The position numbers were made by a program, and so were the translations under genes. Positions 25,494 to 34,431 of a stretch of 64,000 bases of DNA are shown here, piece after piece. How positions within the stretch are numbered: position 1 is the stretch's first letter; every line of letters begins with the position of its first letter. Below the pieces are notes generated by a model. The model was given only the letters and a program-made list of their open reading frames with translations, made no database searches and was not told where the DNA came from. Source of the DNA: Variovorax paradoxus (GTDB taxonomy: Bacteria; Pseudomonadota; Gammaproteobacteria; Burkholderiales; Burkholderiaceae_C); contig CP063167.1 of assembly GCA_016806145.1 (NCBI GenBank), positions 310,001 through 374,000 on the forward strand, read 5' to 3'.

Positions 25494-26972
25494 TCAGCGC
25501 ATGACGAAGGGGTTGGCCGTCGCCGCGCCGGTGTTGATCCAGACGCTCTTGGTCTGCAGGTATTCGTTGATCGCGTCCATGCCGTTCTCGCGGCCCAGGC
25601 CCGAATCCTTGTAGCCGCCGAACGGCGACATGAAGCTCACGGCGCGGTAGGTGTTGATCCACACCATGCCGGCCTGCAGCCGCTCGGACATCCGGAACGC
25701 GCGGCCCATGTCGCGCGTCCACACGCCCGAGCCGAGCCCGAAGCGCACGTCGTTGGCGATGCGCACCGCATCGTCCTCGTCCTTGAAGCGGATGATCGAG
25801 AGCACGGGGCCGAAGACCTCCTCCTGCGCGATGCGCATGCCGTTGTCGACGTCGCCGAAGATCGTCGGCTGCACGAACCATCCGCTGCCGCAGGCCTCGC
25901 CCGTGGCGGGACCGCCGCCGAGCAGCAGCCGGGCGCCCTCGTCCTTCGCGATCTGGATGTAGCTCAGCACCTTGTCGTACTGGGGCCGCGTGGTCACCGG
26001 GCCGACCTGGGTGTCCATCGACATCGGGTCGCCCATGCGCGCGGTGCGCGCCAGCGCCAGCAGGCGCTCGACCACCTCGTCGTACACCGCGTCCTGCACC
26101 AGCAGGCGCGAGCCCGCGATGCAGGTCTGGCCGGTGGCGGCGAAGATGCCCGAGACCGCGCCGTTCACGGCGTCGTCGAGGTTCGCGTCCGCGAAGACGA
26201 TGTTGGGCGACTTGCCGCCGAGCTCCAGGCTCACGTGCTTGAACTGGCGCGCGGCCGCCTCGTTGATGGCGCGACCGGTGGCGTCGGCGCCGGTGAAGGT
26301 GATCTTCGCGACCCGCGGATGCTCGACGAGCGTGGCGCCCACCTCGCGGCCGAAGCCCGTGACCACGTTGACCACGCCGGCGGGAAAGCCCGCCTCCTCG
26401 AACAGCCGGGCGAACTCCAGGCTTGACGCGGACGTGAACTCCGAGGGCTTGATCACCACCGTGCAGCCCGCGGCGAGCGCGGGGGCGATCTTCCACGTGG
26501 CCAGCAGCAGCGGCGAGTTCCAGGGCGTGATGGCGGCCACCACGCCGAGCGGCTCGCGGCGCGTGAAGTTGAAGTAGCCCGGCTTGTCGAGCGGCATCAC
26601 GCGCCCCTCGACCTTGTCCGCCAGCCCGCCGAAGTAGTAGAACCACTGGGGGATGTAGTGGAGCTGCCCCAGCATCTCGGCCAGCAGCTTGCCGTTGTCG
26701 CGCACCTCGATCTCGGCCAGCCGGCGCGCATCGCGGGCGATCAGGTCGCCGACGCGGCGCAGCAGCGCACCGCGCTCGGTGGCCGTGAACTTCGACCACG
26801 GGCCCTCGGTGAAGGCCCGGTGCGCCGCCTGCACGGCGGCGTCCACGTCGGCCGCGCTGCCCGAGGCGATCTCGGCCCATGCCTCGCCGGTGTAGGGGTT
26901 GTGTGTTTCGAACCAGGTGCCGCCGAGGGGGGCGGCTTCCTGTCCGTCGATCCAGTGTGAGTAGCGTTTCAT
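25494..26972 (-). CDS. NAD(P)-dependent aldehyde dehydrogenase
   Basis: A 492-residue cytosolic enzyme with all catalytic parts: Asn152 in ITPWNSPL, Lys175 in IKPSE, Glu250 in LELGGKSPN and the nucleophile Cys284 in GQTCIAGS. It oxidises an aldehyde to the acid. It is the first gene of an operon with the split decarboxylase, so its substrate is probably the aldehyde made by that enzyme. A 15-bp palindrome lies 41 bases before the ATG. General similarity is to the betaine/hydroxymuconic semialdehyde dehydrogenase group, which does not fix the substrate. Confidence 0.92.
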   Translation of the reverse strand: MKRYSHWIDGQEAAPLGGTWFETHNPYTGEAWAEIASGSAADVDAAVQAAHRAFTEGPWSKFTATERGALLRRVGDLIARDARRLAEIEVRDNGKLLAEMLGQLHYIPQWFYYFGGLADKVEGRVMPLDKPGYFNFTRREPLGVVAAITPWNSPLLLATWKIAPALAAGCTVVIKPSEFTSASSLEFARLFEEAGFPAGVVNVVTGFGREVGATLVEHPRVAKITFTGADATGRAINEAAARQFKHVSLELGGKSPNIVFADANLDDAVNGAVSGIFAATGQTCIAGSRLLVQDAVYDEVVERLLALARTARMGDPMSMDTQVGPVTTRPQYDKVLSYIQIAKDEGARLLLGGGPATGEACGSGWFVQPTIFGDVDNGMRIAQEEVFGPVLSIIRFKDEDDAVRIANDVRFGLGSGVWTRDMGRAFRMSERLQAGMVWINTYRAVSFMSPFGGYKDSGLGRENGMDAINEYLQTKSVWINTGAATANPFVMR

Positions 26973-27013
26973 ATCGGTGGACGAAGCTTCCTACATCGAT
27001 GCGCGCGGCGCCA

Positions 27014-27028
27014 TTTGCGATTCGCAAA
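27014..27028. promoter_or_regulatory. 15-bp palindrome, candidate LysR operator shared with 35322-35336
   Basis: TTTGCGA-T-TCGCAAA is a perfect palindrome around one central base. It lies 41 bases before the aldehyde dehydrogenase ATG and 129 before the CoA-lyase ATG, in their 185-base divergent promoter. It contains the T-N11-A pattern of LysR boxes. The same sequence with one change (TTTGCCATTCGCAAA) sits 35 bases before the hydratase operon. A related part motif, CGCAAATTGCG, is at 27098-27108. The LysR protein at 29690 is the natural candidate to bind it. Confidence 0.6.
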
Positions 27029-27157
27029 CAGGCACTTCAGAAGTGCTCAAGACGACCCGGCCGGTGTTTGGCCACGCGAAATGGCGGCTTGTGGAACCGC
27101 AAATTGCGCGGTGCGTACGCGCTGGGCATCCTTCATGGCGAACTCACTCGCGAAACC

Positions 27158-28000
27158 ATGACACTGTCCCAACGCTCCTTCCTCTTCGTGCCCGCGAACC
27201 GTCCCGACCGCTTCGACAAGGCGCTGGCCTGCGGCGCCGATGCCGTCGTCATCGACCTCGAGGACGCGGTGCCTCCCGAGAACAAGACCGAGGCGCGCCA
27301 TTCCGTGGCCGCCTGGCTGGCGGCCCACCATCGCGTGATCGTCCGCATCAACGCAGCCGACACGCCGTGGTTCAAGGACGACCTGGCGCTGGCCCGCCTG
27401 CCCGGCGTGGCCGGGATCATGCTGCCGAAGACGGAGCGCATCGACGAGGTGTTCAGCGTGTCGTGCATCGGCGCGGGCACGGCGGTGTTTCCGATGATCG
27501 AGACCGCCGCCGGCCTGCACAACGTCCACACCATCGCGCGGGCGCAGGGCGTGCAGCGGCTGGTGTTCGGCTCGATCGACTTCCAGCTCGATCTGGGCAT
27601 CTCGGGCGACGAGCTCGAGCTGCTGCCCTACCGCGCGCAACTGGTGATGGCCTCGCGCCTGGCCCGGCTGGGCGCGCCGATCGACGGCGTCAGCACCTCG
27701 ATCGACGACCAGGCCGCGCTCACGGCCGACACGCTGCGCTCGCGGCGGCTCGGCTTCGGCGCCAAGCTGTGCATCCATCCGAAGCAGGTGGGCGCGGTGA
27801 ACGCGTCCTTCTGCGCCACCGCCGAGGAACTCGCCTGGGCGCGCCGCGTGCTCGAGGCGGCCGCGCGGTCGGCGGGTGCCGCCGTCGCGGTGGACGGCAA
27901 GATGGTGGACCGCCCCGTGATGATGCGTGCCCAGGCGATCGTGCAGGAAGCCGGCGAACGCGCATTGAAGCTGGCCGGCACGGCGGGAGCGCAGGCATGA
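27158..28000 (+). CDS. HpcH/HpaI-family CoA-ester lyase (CitE-like)
   Basis: A 280-residue TIM-barrel enzyme. Motifs of the CitE/malyl-CoA/citramalyl-CoA lyase branch are visible: [17 protein letters not shown] at the N-terminus, [14 protein letters not shown] near 30 (metal and active-site Glu/Asp), [14 protein letters not shown] near 110, [11 protein letters not shown] near 135 and CIHPKQV near 210. The family splits 3-hydroxyacyl-CoA thioesters (citramalyl-CoA to pyruvate and acetyl-CoA, malyl-CoA to glyoxylate and acetyl-CoA). It is coupled to etfB by an ATGA overlap. With the mesaconyl-CoA-hydratase-like gene at 34432 it could cleave citramalyl-CoA. Confidence 0.88.
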   Translation: MTLSQRSFLFVPANRPDRFDKALACGADAVVIDLEDAVPPENKTEARHSVAAWLAAHHRVIVRINAADTPWFKDDLALARLPGVAGIMLPKTERIDEVFSVSCIGAGTAVFPMIETAAGLHNVHTIARAQGVQRLVFGSIDFQLDLGISGDELELLPYRAQLVMASRLARLGAPIDGVSTSIDDQAALTADTLRSRRLGFGAKLCIHPKQVGAVNASFCATAEELAWARRVLEAAARSAGAAVAVDGKMVDRPVMMRAQAIVQEAGERALKLAGTAGAQA

Positions 28001-28746
28001 AGGCCTTCGTCGCGGTCAAGCGGGTCGTCGACTACAACGTGAAGGTGCGCGTCAAGAGCGACGGCACGGGCGTGGACATCGCCAACGTCAAGATGAGCAT
28101 GAACCCCTTCGACGAGATCGCCGTCGAAGAGGCCGTGCGCCTGAAGGAGAAGGGCGTGGTGACCGAGGTCATCGCCGTCTCGTGCGGCGACGCCAAGTCG
28201 CAGGAAACCCTGCGCACCGCGATGGCCATCGGCGCCGACCGCGGCATCCTGGTCGAGACCTCGGAAGAGCTGCAGCCGCTGGCCGTGGCCAAGCTGCTCA
28301 AGGCGCTGGTCGACAAGGAACAGCCCTCGCTCATCATCCTCGGAAAGCAGGCCATCGACGACGATGCCAACCAGACTGGCCAGATGCTGGCCGCGCTGGC
28401 CGACCTGCCGCAAGCCACCTTCGCCTCGAAGGTCGAAGTCGCCGGTGACAAGGCCAACGTCACGCGCGAAGTCGACGGCGGCCTCGAGACCGTCTCGCTC
28501 ACGCTGCCGGCCGTCATCACGACCGACCTGCGCCTCAACGAGCCGCGCTACGTGACGCTGCCCAACATCATGAAGGCCAAGAAGAAGCAGCTCGACACCT
28601 TCAAGCCCGAGGACCTCGGCGTGGACGTCAAGCCGCGCCTGAAGACCCTCAAGGTCTCGGAACCGCCGAAGCGCGGTGCCGGCATCAAGGTGCCCGACGT
28701 GGCGACCCTGGTGGACAAGCTGAAGAACGAAGCCAAAGTGATCTGA
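27997..28746 (+). CDS. etfB: Electron transfer flavoprotein beta subunit
   Basis: A 249-residue subunit that binds AMP and carries electrons from acyl-CoA dehydrogenases to ETF-quinone oxidoreductase. The start [20 protein letters not shown] and the segment [22 protein letters not shown], whose LNEPRYxTLPxIMKAKKK recognition loop contacts acyl-CoA dehydrogenases, are hallmarks. Codon choice is slightly less extreme in GC than in neighbours, as for a well-expressed gene. It sits between the CoA lyase (overlap) and etfA (14 bases downstream). Two acyl-CoA dehydrogenase genes lie in the window, at 33246 and 62479. Confidence 0.96.
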   Translation: MKAFVAVKRVVDYNVKVRVKSDGTGVDIANVKMSMNPFDEIAVEEAVRLKEKGVVTEVIAVSCGDAKSQETLRTAMAIGADRGILVETSEELQPLAVAKLLKALVDKEQPSLIILGKQAIDDDANQTGQMLAALADLPQATFASKVEVAGDKANVTREVDGGLETVSLTLPAVITTDLRLNEPRYVTLPNIMKAKKKQLDTFKPEDLGVDVKPRLKTLKVSEPPKRGAGIKVPDVATLVDKLKNEAKVI

Positions 28747-28760
28747 GGAAGACAACGAAC

Positions 28761-29693
28761 ATGACCGCACTCGTCATTGCCGAACACGACCACGCCAGCA
28801 TCAAGCCGGCCACCCTCAACACCGTGACCGCCGCGTTCGCCTGCGGTGGCGACGTCCACGTGCTCGTGGCCGGCGCCAACGCGGCCGAAGCCGCCAAGGC
28901 CGCGGCCCAGATCGCTGGCGTCACCAAGGTCATCGCGGCCGACAGCCCTAGCCTCGCCGAGAACCTGGCCGAGAACGTCGCGGCGCAAGTCCTTGCGATC
29001 GCCGGCAACTACAGCCACATCCTGTTCCCCTCGACCGCCAACGGCAAGAACGTCGCGCCGCGCGTGGCGGCCAAGCTCGACGTCGCGCAGATCAGCGACA
29101 TCACCAAGGTCGACAGCCCCGACACCTTCGAACGTCCGATCTACGCGGGCAACGCGATCGCCACCGTGCAGAGCAGCGATGCCACCAAGGTGATCACCGT
29201 TCGCACCACCGGCTTCGACGCCGCAGCCGCCACCGGTGGCAGCGCAGCGATCGAAACCGCCGAAGGCGTGGCCGACAGCGGCAAGAGCAGCTTCGTGGGC
29301 CGCGAGGTCACGAAGAGCGAGCGCCCCGAACTGACGGCCGCCAAGATCATCGTCTCGGGTGGCCGCGCGCTGGGCAGCGCCGAGAAGTTCACCGAAGTGA
29401 TGGCCCCGCTGGCCGACAAGCTCAACGCCGGTCTCGGTGCCAGCCGCGCAGCCGTCGACGCGGGCTACGCGCCGAACGACTGGCAAGTGGGCCAGACCGG
29501 CAAGATCGTCGCGCCGCAGCTGTACATCGCCGCGGGCATCTCGGGCGCGATCCAGCATCTGGCCGGCATGAAGGACTCCAAGGTGATCGTGGCGATCAAC
29601 AAGGACGAGGAAGCACCGATCTTCTCGGTGGCCGACTACGGCCTCGTGGCCGACCTGTTCACGGCCGTGCCCGAACTCGCGAACGGAATCTAG
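28761..29693 (+). CDS. etfA: Electron transfer flavoprotein alpha subunit
   Basis: A 310-residue FAD-binding subunit. The C-terminal FAD domain (about 195-310) shows [14 protein letters not shown] [34 protein letters not shown] and a final [17 protein letters not shown], as in all bacterial EtfA. It forms the ETF heterodimer with the preceding gene. The TAG stop overlaps the TAG of the convergent LysR gene: the two stops share the palindrome CTAG at 29690-29693. Confidence 0.97.
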   Translation: MTALVIAEHDHASIKPATLNTVTAAFACGGDVHVLVAGANAAEAAKAAAQIAGVTKVIAADSPSLAENLAENVAAQVLAIAGNYSHILFPSTANGKNVAPRVAAKLDVAQISDITKVDSPDTFERPIYAGNAIATVQSSDATKVITVRTTGFDAAAATGGSAAIETAEGVADSGKSSFVGREVTKSERPELTAAKIIVSGGRALGSAEKFTEVMAPLADKLNAGLGASRAAVDAGYAPNDWQVGQTGKIVAPQLYIAAGISGAIQHLAGMKDSKVIVAINKDEEAPIFSVADYGLVADLFTAVPELANGI

Positions 29694-30607
29694 GCGTCCG
29701 ATGCGCGCCTGGCCGACAGCGCGTCGGCCTTCAGCAGCTCGACCAGGTCGCGCGCGAAGCCCGGCAAGGCTTCGAGGCTGCGAAAGCAGATCTGCAGGTT
29801 GCGCAGGGCCCAGTCGTCCTCGAGCTGGACGACCTGGACCGCCATGTACTGCCGGTAACGCTCGGCCGAAGTGCCCGGCATGATGCTGATGCCGACGTTC
29901 GATTCGGTCATCTTGCAGCAGGCCTCGAAGTTGCCGACCTGGATGCGCGGCTTGAGCACGCGGTTCATGTCGCGCGCGATCTGGTTCAGGAACGAATGGA
30001 TCGCCGTGCCCTCGTTGAGCACCACGTGCTCGTACTCGAGGGTCTCGGCGAAGGGCACCGGCGAGCGGGCCGCCAGCGCATGGCCATCGGGCACCACCAG
30101 CACCAGCCGGTCCTCGCGATAGGGCACGACCTCGAGCCCCTCGGTGCGCACGCGCCCCGAGACGATGCCGATGTCGGTGTGGCCGTCGGACACCGCGCGC
30201 ACGATGTCGCCGCTGCCGCGCTCGCGCAGGTCGACGTTCACGTCGGGATGGGTGATGAGGTAGCGGCTCATCACGGCCGGCAGGAAGTCGGTGATGGCCG
30301 TCGTGCTCGCGAACACGCGCAGATGGCCCTTGATGCCGCTGGCGTACTCCTGCAGGTCGTTGCGCAGGTGTTCGAGCTGGCCGACCACCAGGCGCGCGTG
30401 ATAGGCCAGCGCCTGGCCCGGCGGCGAGAGGGTCACGCCCTGGCTGCTGCGGTACAGCAGCTTGGTGCCCACGCTCTCCTCGAGGTTCTTGACGCGGATG
30501 CTCGCCGCCGAGACCGACATGAACGTGGCCTCGGCGCCGCGCGTGAGGCTGTTGGCCTCGGCGATGGCCAGGAACAGCCGCAGGTCTACCAAATCGAAAT
30601 GGATCAT
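29690..30607 (-). CDS. LysR-family transcriptional regulator of the catabolic region
   Basis: A 305-residue regulator. The HTH covers residues 3-62 ([20 protein letters not shown]) and a ligand domain starts near 92. It is the last gene of the operon hydratase-acyl-CoA dehydrogenase-CoA transferase-MmgE-LysR, 46 bases behind MmgE. It lies between the two DNA sites with the TTTGCSATTCGCAAA palindrome and is the only DNA-binding protein in the region apart from the sigma-54 activator further on. I infer that it controls both halves. The TAG stop shares CTAG with etfA. Confidence 0.9.
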   Translation of the reverse strand: MIHFDLVDLRLFLAIAEANSLTRGAEATFMSVSAASIRVKNLEESVGTKLLYRSSQGVTLSPPGQALAYHARLVVGQLEHLRNDLQEYASGIKGHLRVFASTTAITDFLPAVMSRYLITHPDVNVDLRERGSGDIVRAVSDGHTDIGIVSGRVRTEGLEVVPYREDRLVLVVPDGHALAARSPVPFAETLEYEHVVLNEGTAIHSFLNQIARDMNRVLKPRIQVGNFEACCKMTESNVGISIMPGTSAERYRQYMAVQVVQLEDDWALRNLQICFRSLEALPGFARDLVELLKADALSARRASDA

Positions 30608-30653
30608 CTTGCTTTCCGACGTTGCCCCCCGCCCGCCGCCCCGGCCCGCGAGC

Positions 30654-32030
30654 TCATCGGGAAGCGACCGGCTCCAGCAGGATGCCGACGCGCGCCACCG
30701 ACATCAGCGACCAGGCCCAGCCGATGACGCTCTGCATCTCGGCGGCCGTGGCGCCGTCGCGGTAGAGGGCCAGGCGCGTCGCCTTCTCTTCCAGTTCATG
30801 GCGCTCGAGGGTGTTGCCGGGATCGCCCTTGGGCTCGTCGACACGGCCCTCGAGGCGGCGTCCGTCGATGGTATCAACATGCACCTTGCCGATCCATCGC
30901 GCTGGATAGGCCCGGTCCACCTCGGCATCGAGGACCATGCTGACCTTGTCGTGGAAGGCCGAGACCGCGGCGTCCTTGAAGTGTCCGTCGAATTCCGCCA
31001 GGCCCGCGCGGCCATGCACGGCCACCAGGCCGAGCACGGTGCCCATCGAGAACTTCGACTGGTGCACGGTCTGCGGATCGGTGACCGGGCCGAGGACGTC
31101 GATGGCCGCCTGGTGCACCTGCGCCGTCACCGCCTTCACGTCGCCGGCCGCGAGCTGGTGGCGCTGCAGGATCTGCTGCAGTGCATCGGCCGCGGGGTGC
31201 GTGTGGCGGCACGAGGCGTGGAACTTGAACGAGGTCTCGGCCAGCGCCCAGCGTGTGCCGAGGCCGTCCGTGAGCCGCGCCGGATCGGCGTCGCTCGACA
31301 TGCCCGCGGCCATGCCCTGCGCGCCGGTCAGAATGCGCCGCGCGCCCGTGAAGTCGTCCTTGGCCAGGTAGGCGGCCGTGAGGCCGGCGCCGGCCGCGTG
31401 CGCCGTGTGCAGCTGCTTCGAATCGGCGGCGTCGCGCAGGAACTCCCACAGGCCCGAGGCCTGGGTGCCCGCGGAACCGATGGCATGCGACATCTGGTCG
31501 GGCGTGAGCGCCAGCAGGTGGCCGGCCGTCACCGCGGCGGCCACGGCGCCCGCGGTGCCGGTGGTGTGGAAGATCTTGTAGTGCGAGCGGCCCAGGAACT
31601 CGCCGACGCGGATGCCGACCTCGTAGCCGGCGACCGCCGCGGTCAGCAGCTGCGCGCCGCTGAGGCCATGCGCCTGGGCGATCGCGAGCGCCACCGGGAA
31701 CACCACGGCGGCCGGATGGAACACGGAGCCGTTGTGCACGTCGTCCTGCTCGGCGAAGTGCGAGGCCGCGGCATTCGCCATCGCGGCCATCAGGGGGCTG
31801 GAGCGCGTGCGGTGGATCAGGATCTCGCTGCGGCCATCGCCCGCGCCCATGGCGGACGCGAAGCGGGTGATGGTCTCGACCGGGCGCGCGCCCTTGCCGG
31901 CCAGTGCCGAGCCGATCCAGTCGAGGAGCAGGTCCTCGGCGCGGCGCAGCACCGCGGGCGGAATGTCTTCGGCCTTCAGGTCGGCGGCAAAGCGCGCCAG
32001 GATGGACTCGGCGGTGCTCGAGGTGGTCAT
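30654..32030 (-). CDS. MmgE/PrpD family protein
   Basis: A 458-residue protein of the 2-methylcitrate dehydratase / cis-aconitate decarboxylase superfamily. The N-terminal helical domain has [17 protein letters not shown] and [19 protein letters not shown] (around 155), the latter a region near the active site. The C-terminal domain has [14 protein letters not shown] near 275. Family members dehydrate methylcitrate, decarboxylate cis-aconitate to itaconate, or isomerise small acids, so function cannot be set by family alone. Its place in an operon with CoA-transferase, dehydrogenase and mesaconyl-CoA-hydratase-like enzymes suggests a C5-C6 dicarboxylate substrate. Confidence 0.88.
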   Translation of the reverse strand: MTTSSTAESILARFAADLKAEDIPPAVLRRAEDLLLDWIGSALAGKGARPVETITRFASAMGAGDGRSEILIHRTRSSPLMAAMANAAASHFAEQDDVHNGSVFHPAAVVFPVALAIAQAHGLSGAQLLTAAVAGYEVGIRVGEFLGRSHYKIFHTTGTAGAVAAAVTAGHLLALTPDQMSHAIGSAGTQASGLWEFLRDAADSKQLHTAHAAGAGLTAAYLAKDDFTGARRILTGAQGMAAGMSSDADPARLTDGLGTRWALAETSFKFHASCRHTHPAADALQQILQRHQLAAGDVKAVTAQVHQAAIDVLGPVTDPQTVHQSKFSMGTVLGLVAVHGRAGLAEFDGHFKDAAVSAFHDKVSMVLDAEVDRAYPARWIGKVHVDTIDGRRLEGRVDEPKGDPGNTLERHELEEKATRLALYRDGATAAEMQSVIGWAWSLMSVARVGILLEPVASR

Positions 32031-32043
32031 GTCGAATGGTCTT

Positions 32044-33240
32044 TCAGAGGATCTGGCTGTCGCGCAGGCGCGCGATGTCTTCGCGGCCGTAGCCCAGCTC
32101 TCGCAGGATGGCGTCGGTGTGCTCGCCCAGCGCGGGAACCGGGTCCATGCGCGGCTCGAAGCGGTCGTTGTCGGCCGGCGGCTTCAGCGCCGGGATCGGC
32201 CCGACCGGCGAACCCACCTCGCGCCAGCGCTCGCGGGCGCGCAGCTGGGGATGGGCCCACACGTCCGCGATGCCGTTGACGCTGGCATTGCCGATGTGGG
32301 CGGCGTCGAGGCGCTCGATGCACTGGGCCGCCGTCAGCGGCTGCAGCAGCGACTCGATGCGCTGCTTGAGTTCCACCCGGTGGGCGCTGCGCTTGGCGTT
32401 GGCGTCGAAGCGCTCGTCGGTGGCCAGCTCCGGGTGCGCGAGCACCTGTTCGCAGAAGGCCTTCCACTCGCGCTCGTTCTGCAGGCCGAACAGCACGGTC
32501 TTGCCGTCGCCCGCGGTGAAGGGACCGTAGGGATAGATGCTCGGATGGCTGGCGCCCGCGCGCACGGCCTGCGCCTGGCCCTCGAAGCCGTAGTAGAGCG
32601 GGTTGCCCATCCATTCGGCGAGGCACTCGAGCATCGACACGTCGATGTGGCTGCCCTCGCCGGTGATGCCGCGCTGGATCAGCGCGGCCAGCACCGCGCT
32701 GTAGGCATACATGCCGGCGGCGATGTCGGCCACCGAGATGCCGGCGCGCGCCATCTCCTCGGGCGAGCCGGTCACCGACAGCAGGCCCGCCTCGGCCTGG
32801 ATCAGCAGGTCGTAGGCCTTCTTGTCGCGGAACGGTCCCGCGCTGCCGTAGCCCGAGATGTCGCAGACGATCAGTCGCTGGTGCGTGGGGCGCAGCGCTT
32901 CCTCGGACAGGCCGAGCCGCGCCGCGGCGCCGGGCGCCAGGTTCTGCACCAGCACGTCGGCCTGACCCAGCAGCCTGGCCAGCACCTGCCGCGCCTCGGG
33001 ATGCTTGACGTCGAGGGTGATGCTCTCCTTGGACCGGTTGATCCAGACGAAATAGGAGGCCTCGCCCCGGACCCGCCGGTCGTAGGCGCGCGCGAAATCG
33101 CCGGCGCCCGGGCGCTCGATCTTGATGACCCGCGCGCCCATGTCCGCGAGCTGGCGCGTGGCGAAGGGCGCCGCGACCGCGTGCTCGAGCGTGACGACGG
33201 TGATGCCTTCGAGCGGGCGCCTGCTGGAGCTGCGTGCCAT
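32044..33240 (-). CDS. Type III (CaiB/BaiF) CoA-transferase
   Basis: A 398-residue enzyme that moves CoA from one acid to another. The catalytic Asp144 is in KKAYDLLIQAEAGL, matching the aspartate of formyl-CoA transferase that forms the acyl anhydride. Other hallmarks are the N-terminal EGITVVTLEHAVAAPFATR, TLDVKHPEA and GEGSHIDVSMLE. Relatives include succinyl-CoA:mesaconate, itaconate and (R)-benzylsuccinate CoA-transferases. The gene follows the acyl-CoA dehydrogenase by 5 bases and would supply its CoA ester. Confidence 0.9.
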   Translation of the reverse strand: MARSSSRRPLEGITVVTLEHAVAAPFATRQLADMGARVIKIERPGAGDFARAYDRRVRGEASYFVWINRSKESITLDVKHPEARQVLARLLGQADVLVQNLAPGAAARLGLSEEALRPTHQRLIVCDISGYGSAGPFRDKKAYDLLIQAEAGLLSVTGSPEEMARAGISVADIAAGMYAYSAVLAALIQRGITGEGSHIDVSMLECLAEWMGNPLYYGFEGQAQAVRAGASHPSIYPYGPFTAGDGKTVLFGLQNEREWKAFCEQVLAHPELATDERFDANAKRSAHRVELKQRIESLLQPLTAAQCIERLDAAHIGNASVNGIADVWAHPQLRARERWREVGSPVGPIPALKPPADNDRFEPRMDPVPALGEHTDAILRELGYGREDIARLRDSQIL

Positions 33241-33245
33241 GGCGC

Positions 33246-34409
33246 TCAGAAGGAACGCGGCAGGCCGAGCAGGTGCTCCGCCACGTACGCGTAGATCAGG
33301 TTGGTGGAGATCGGCGCGACCTGGTAGAGGCGCGTCTCGCGGAACTTGCGCTCGATGTCGTATTCGTTCGCGAAGCCGAAGCCGCCATGGAACTGCAGGC
33401 AGGTGTTGGCCGCTTCCCAGCTCGCCTTGGCCGCCAGGTACTTCGCCATGTTGGCCTGCGCGCCGCAGGGCTGGTGCGCGTCGAACAGCTCGCAGGCCTT
33501 GAAGCGCATGAGGTTGGCGGCCTCGACCTCGATATAGGCGTCGGCGATCGGGAACTGCACGCCCTGGTTCTGGCCGATCGGGCGGCCGAACACCACGCGC
33601 TCGTTGACGTACTTGGTCACGCGGTCGATGAACCAGTAGCCGTCGCCGATGCATTCGGCCGCGATCAGCGTGCGCTCGGCATTGAGCCCGTCGAGGATGT
33701 ACTTGAAGCCCTGGCCTTCCTCGCCGATCAGGTTCTCGGCCGGGATCTCGAGGTTCTCGAAGAACAGCTCGTTGGTCTCGTGATTCACCATGTTCGGGAT
33801 CGGCCGCACCGTCATCCCGCTCTTCTCGGCCGCGCGCAGGTCGACCAGGAAGATCGACATGCCCTCGGACTTCTTCTTGACCTCGGCCAGCGGCGTGGTG
33901 CGCGCCAGCAGGATCATCCAGTCGGAGTGCTGTACGCGCGAGATCCAGACCTTCTGGCCGTTGATGACGTAGCGGTCGCCCTTCTTCACGGCGGTGGTCT
34001 TGATCTTGGTGGTGTCGGTGCCGGTCGTGGGCTCGGTCACGCCCATGGACTGCAGGCGCCATTCGCCCGAGGCGATCTTGGGCAGGTAGAGCTGCTTCTG
34101 CTGCTCCGAGCCGTGGCGTAGCAGCGTGCCCATGTTGTACATCTGGCCGTGGCAGGCGCCGGAGTTGCCGCCCGAGCGGTTGATCTCCTCCATGATCACC
34201 GAGGCCTCGGTCAGGCCCAGGCCCGAGCCGCCATACTCGGCGGGGATCAGCGCCGCGAGCCAGCCGGCCTTGGTCAGCGCATCGACGAAGGCCTCGGGAT
34301 AGGCGCGCTGCTCGTCGATCTTGCGGTGGTATTCGTCGGGAAACTCGGCGCAGAGGGCGCGCACGGCATCGCGGATGTCTTGGTACTTGTCGACGGCGTT
34401 CTTCGTCAT
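33246..34409 (-). CDS. Acyl-CoA dehydrogenase, isovaleryl-CoA-dehydrogenase-like active site
   Basis: A 387-residue FAD enzyme that makes a 2,3-enoyl-CoA and reduces ETF. The N-terminal helical domain, the FAD/substrate segment SMGVTEPTTGTDTTKIKT (about 121-138) and the C-terminal QFHGGFGFANEYDIER are present. The usual C-terminal YEGT glutamate is absent (YQVAPIST instead). A glutamate is found in GLNAER (Glu245), where isovaleryl-CoA and long-chain dehydrogenases carry their catalytic base. That suggests a branched substrate. It lies between the hydratase and CoA-transferase genes; the ETF genes 5 kb away probably serve it. Confidence 0.9.
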   Translation of the reverse strand: MTKNAVDKYQDIRDAVRALCAEFPDEYHRKIDEQRAYPEAFVDALTKAGWLAALIPAEYGGSGLGLTEASVIMEEINRSGGNSGACHGQMYNMGTLLRHGSEQQKQLYLPKIASGEWRLQSMGVTEPTTGTDTTKIKTTAVKKGDRYVINGQKVWISRVQHSDWMILLARTTPLAEVKKKSEGMSIFLVDLRAAEKSGMTVRPIPNMVNHETNELFFENLEIPAENLIGEEGQGFKYILDGLNAERTLIAAECIGDGYWFIDRVTKYVNERVVFGRPIGQNQGVQFPIADAYIEVEAANLMRFKACELFDAHQPCGAQANMAKYLAAKASWEAANTCLQFHGGFGFANEYDIERKFRETRLYQVAPISTNLIYAYVAEHLLGLPRSF

Positions 34410-34431
34410 GGGATCGCTGCTTGCTTGCTGG

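Noticed and set aside
24317..26972. Firm assignment as a sulfolactate/sulfopyruvate pathway
   Set aside because: Only the split decarboxylase points to it; no sulfolactate dehydrogenase, Xsc, sulfite exporter or sulfonate transporter gene is identifiable.
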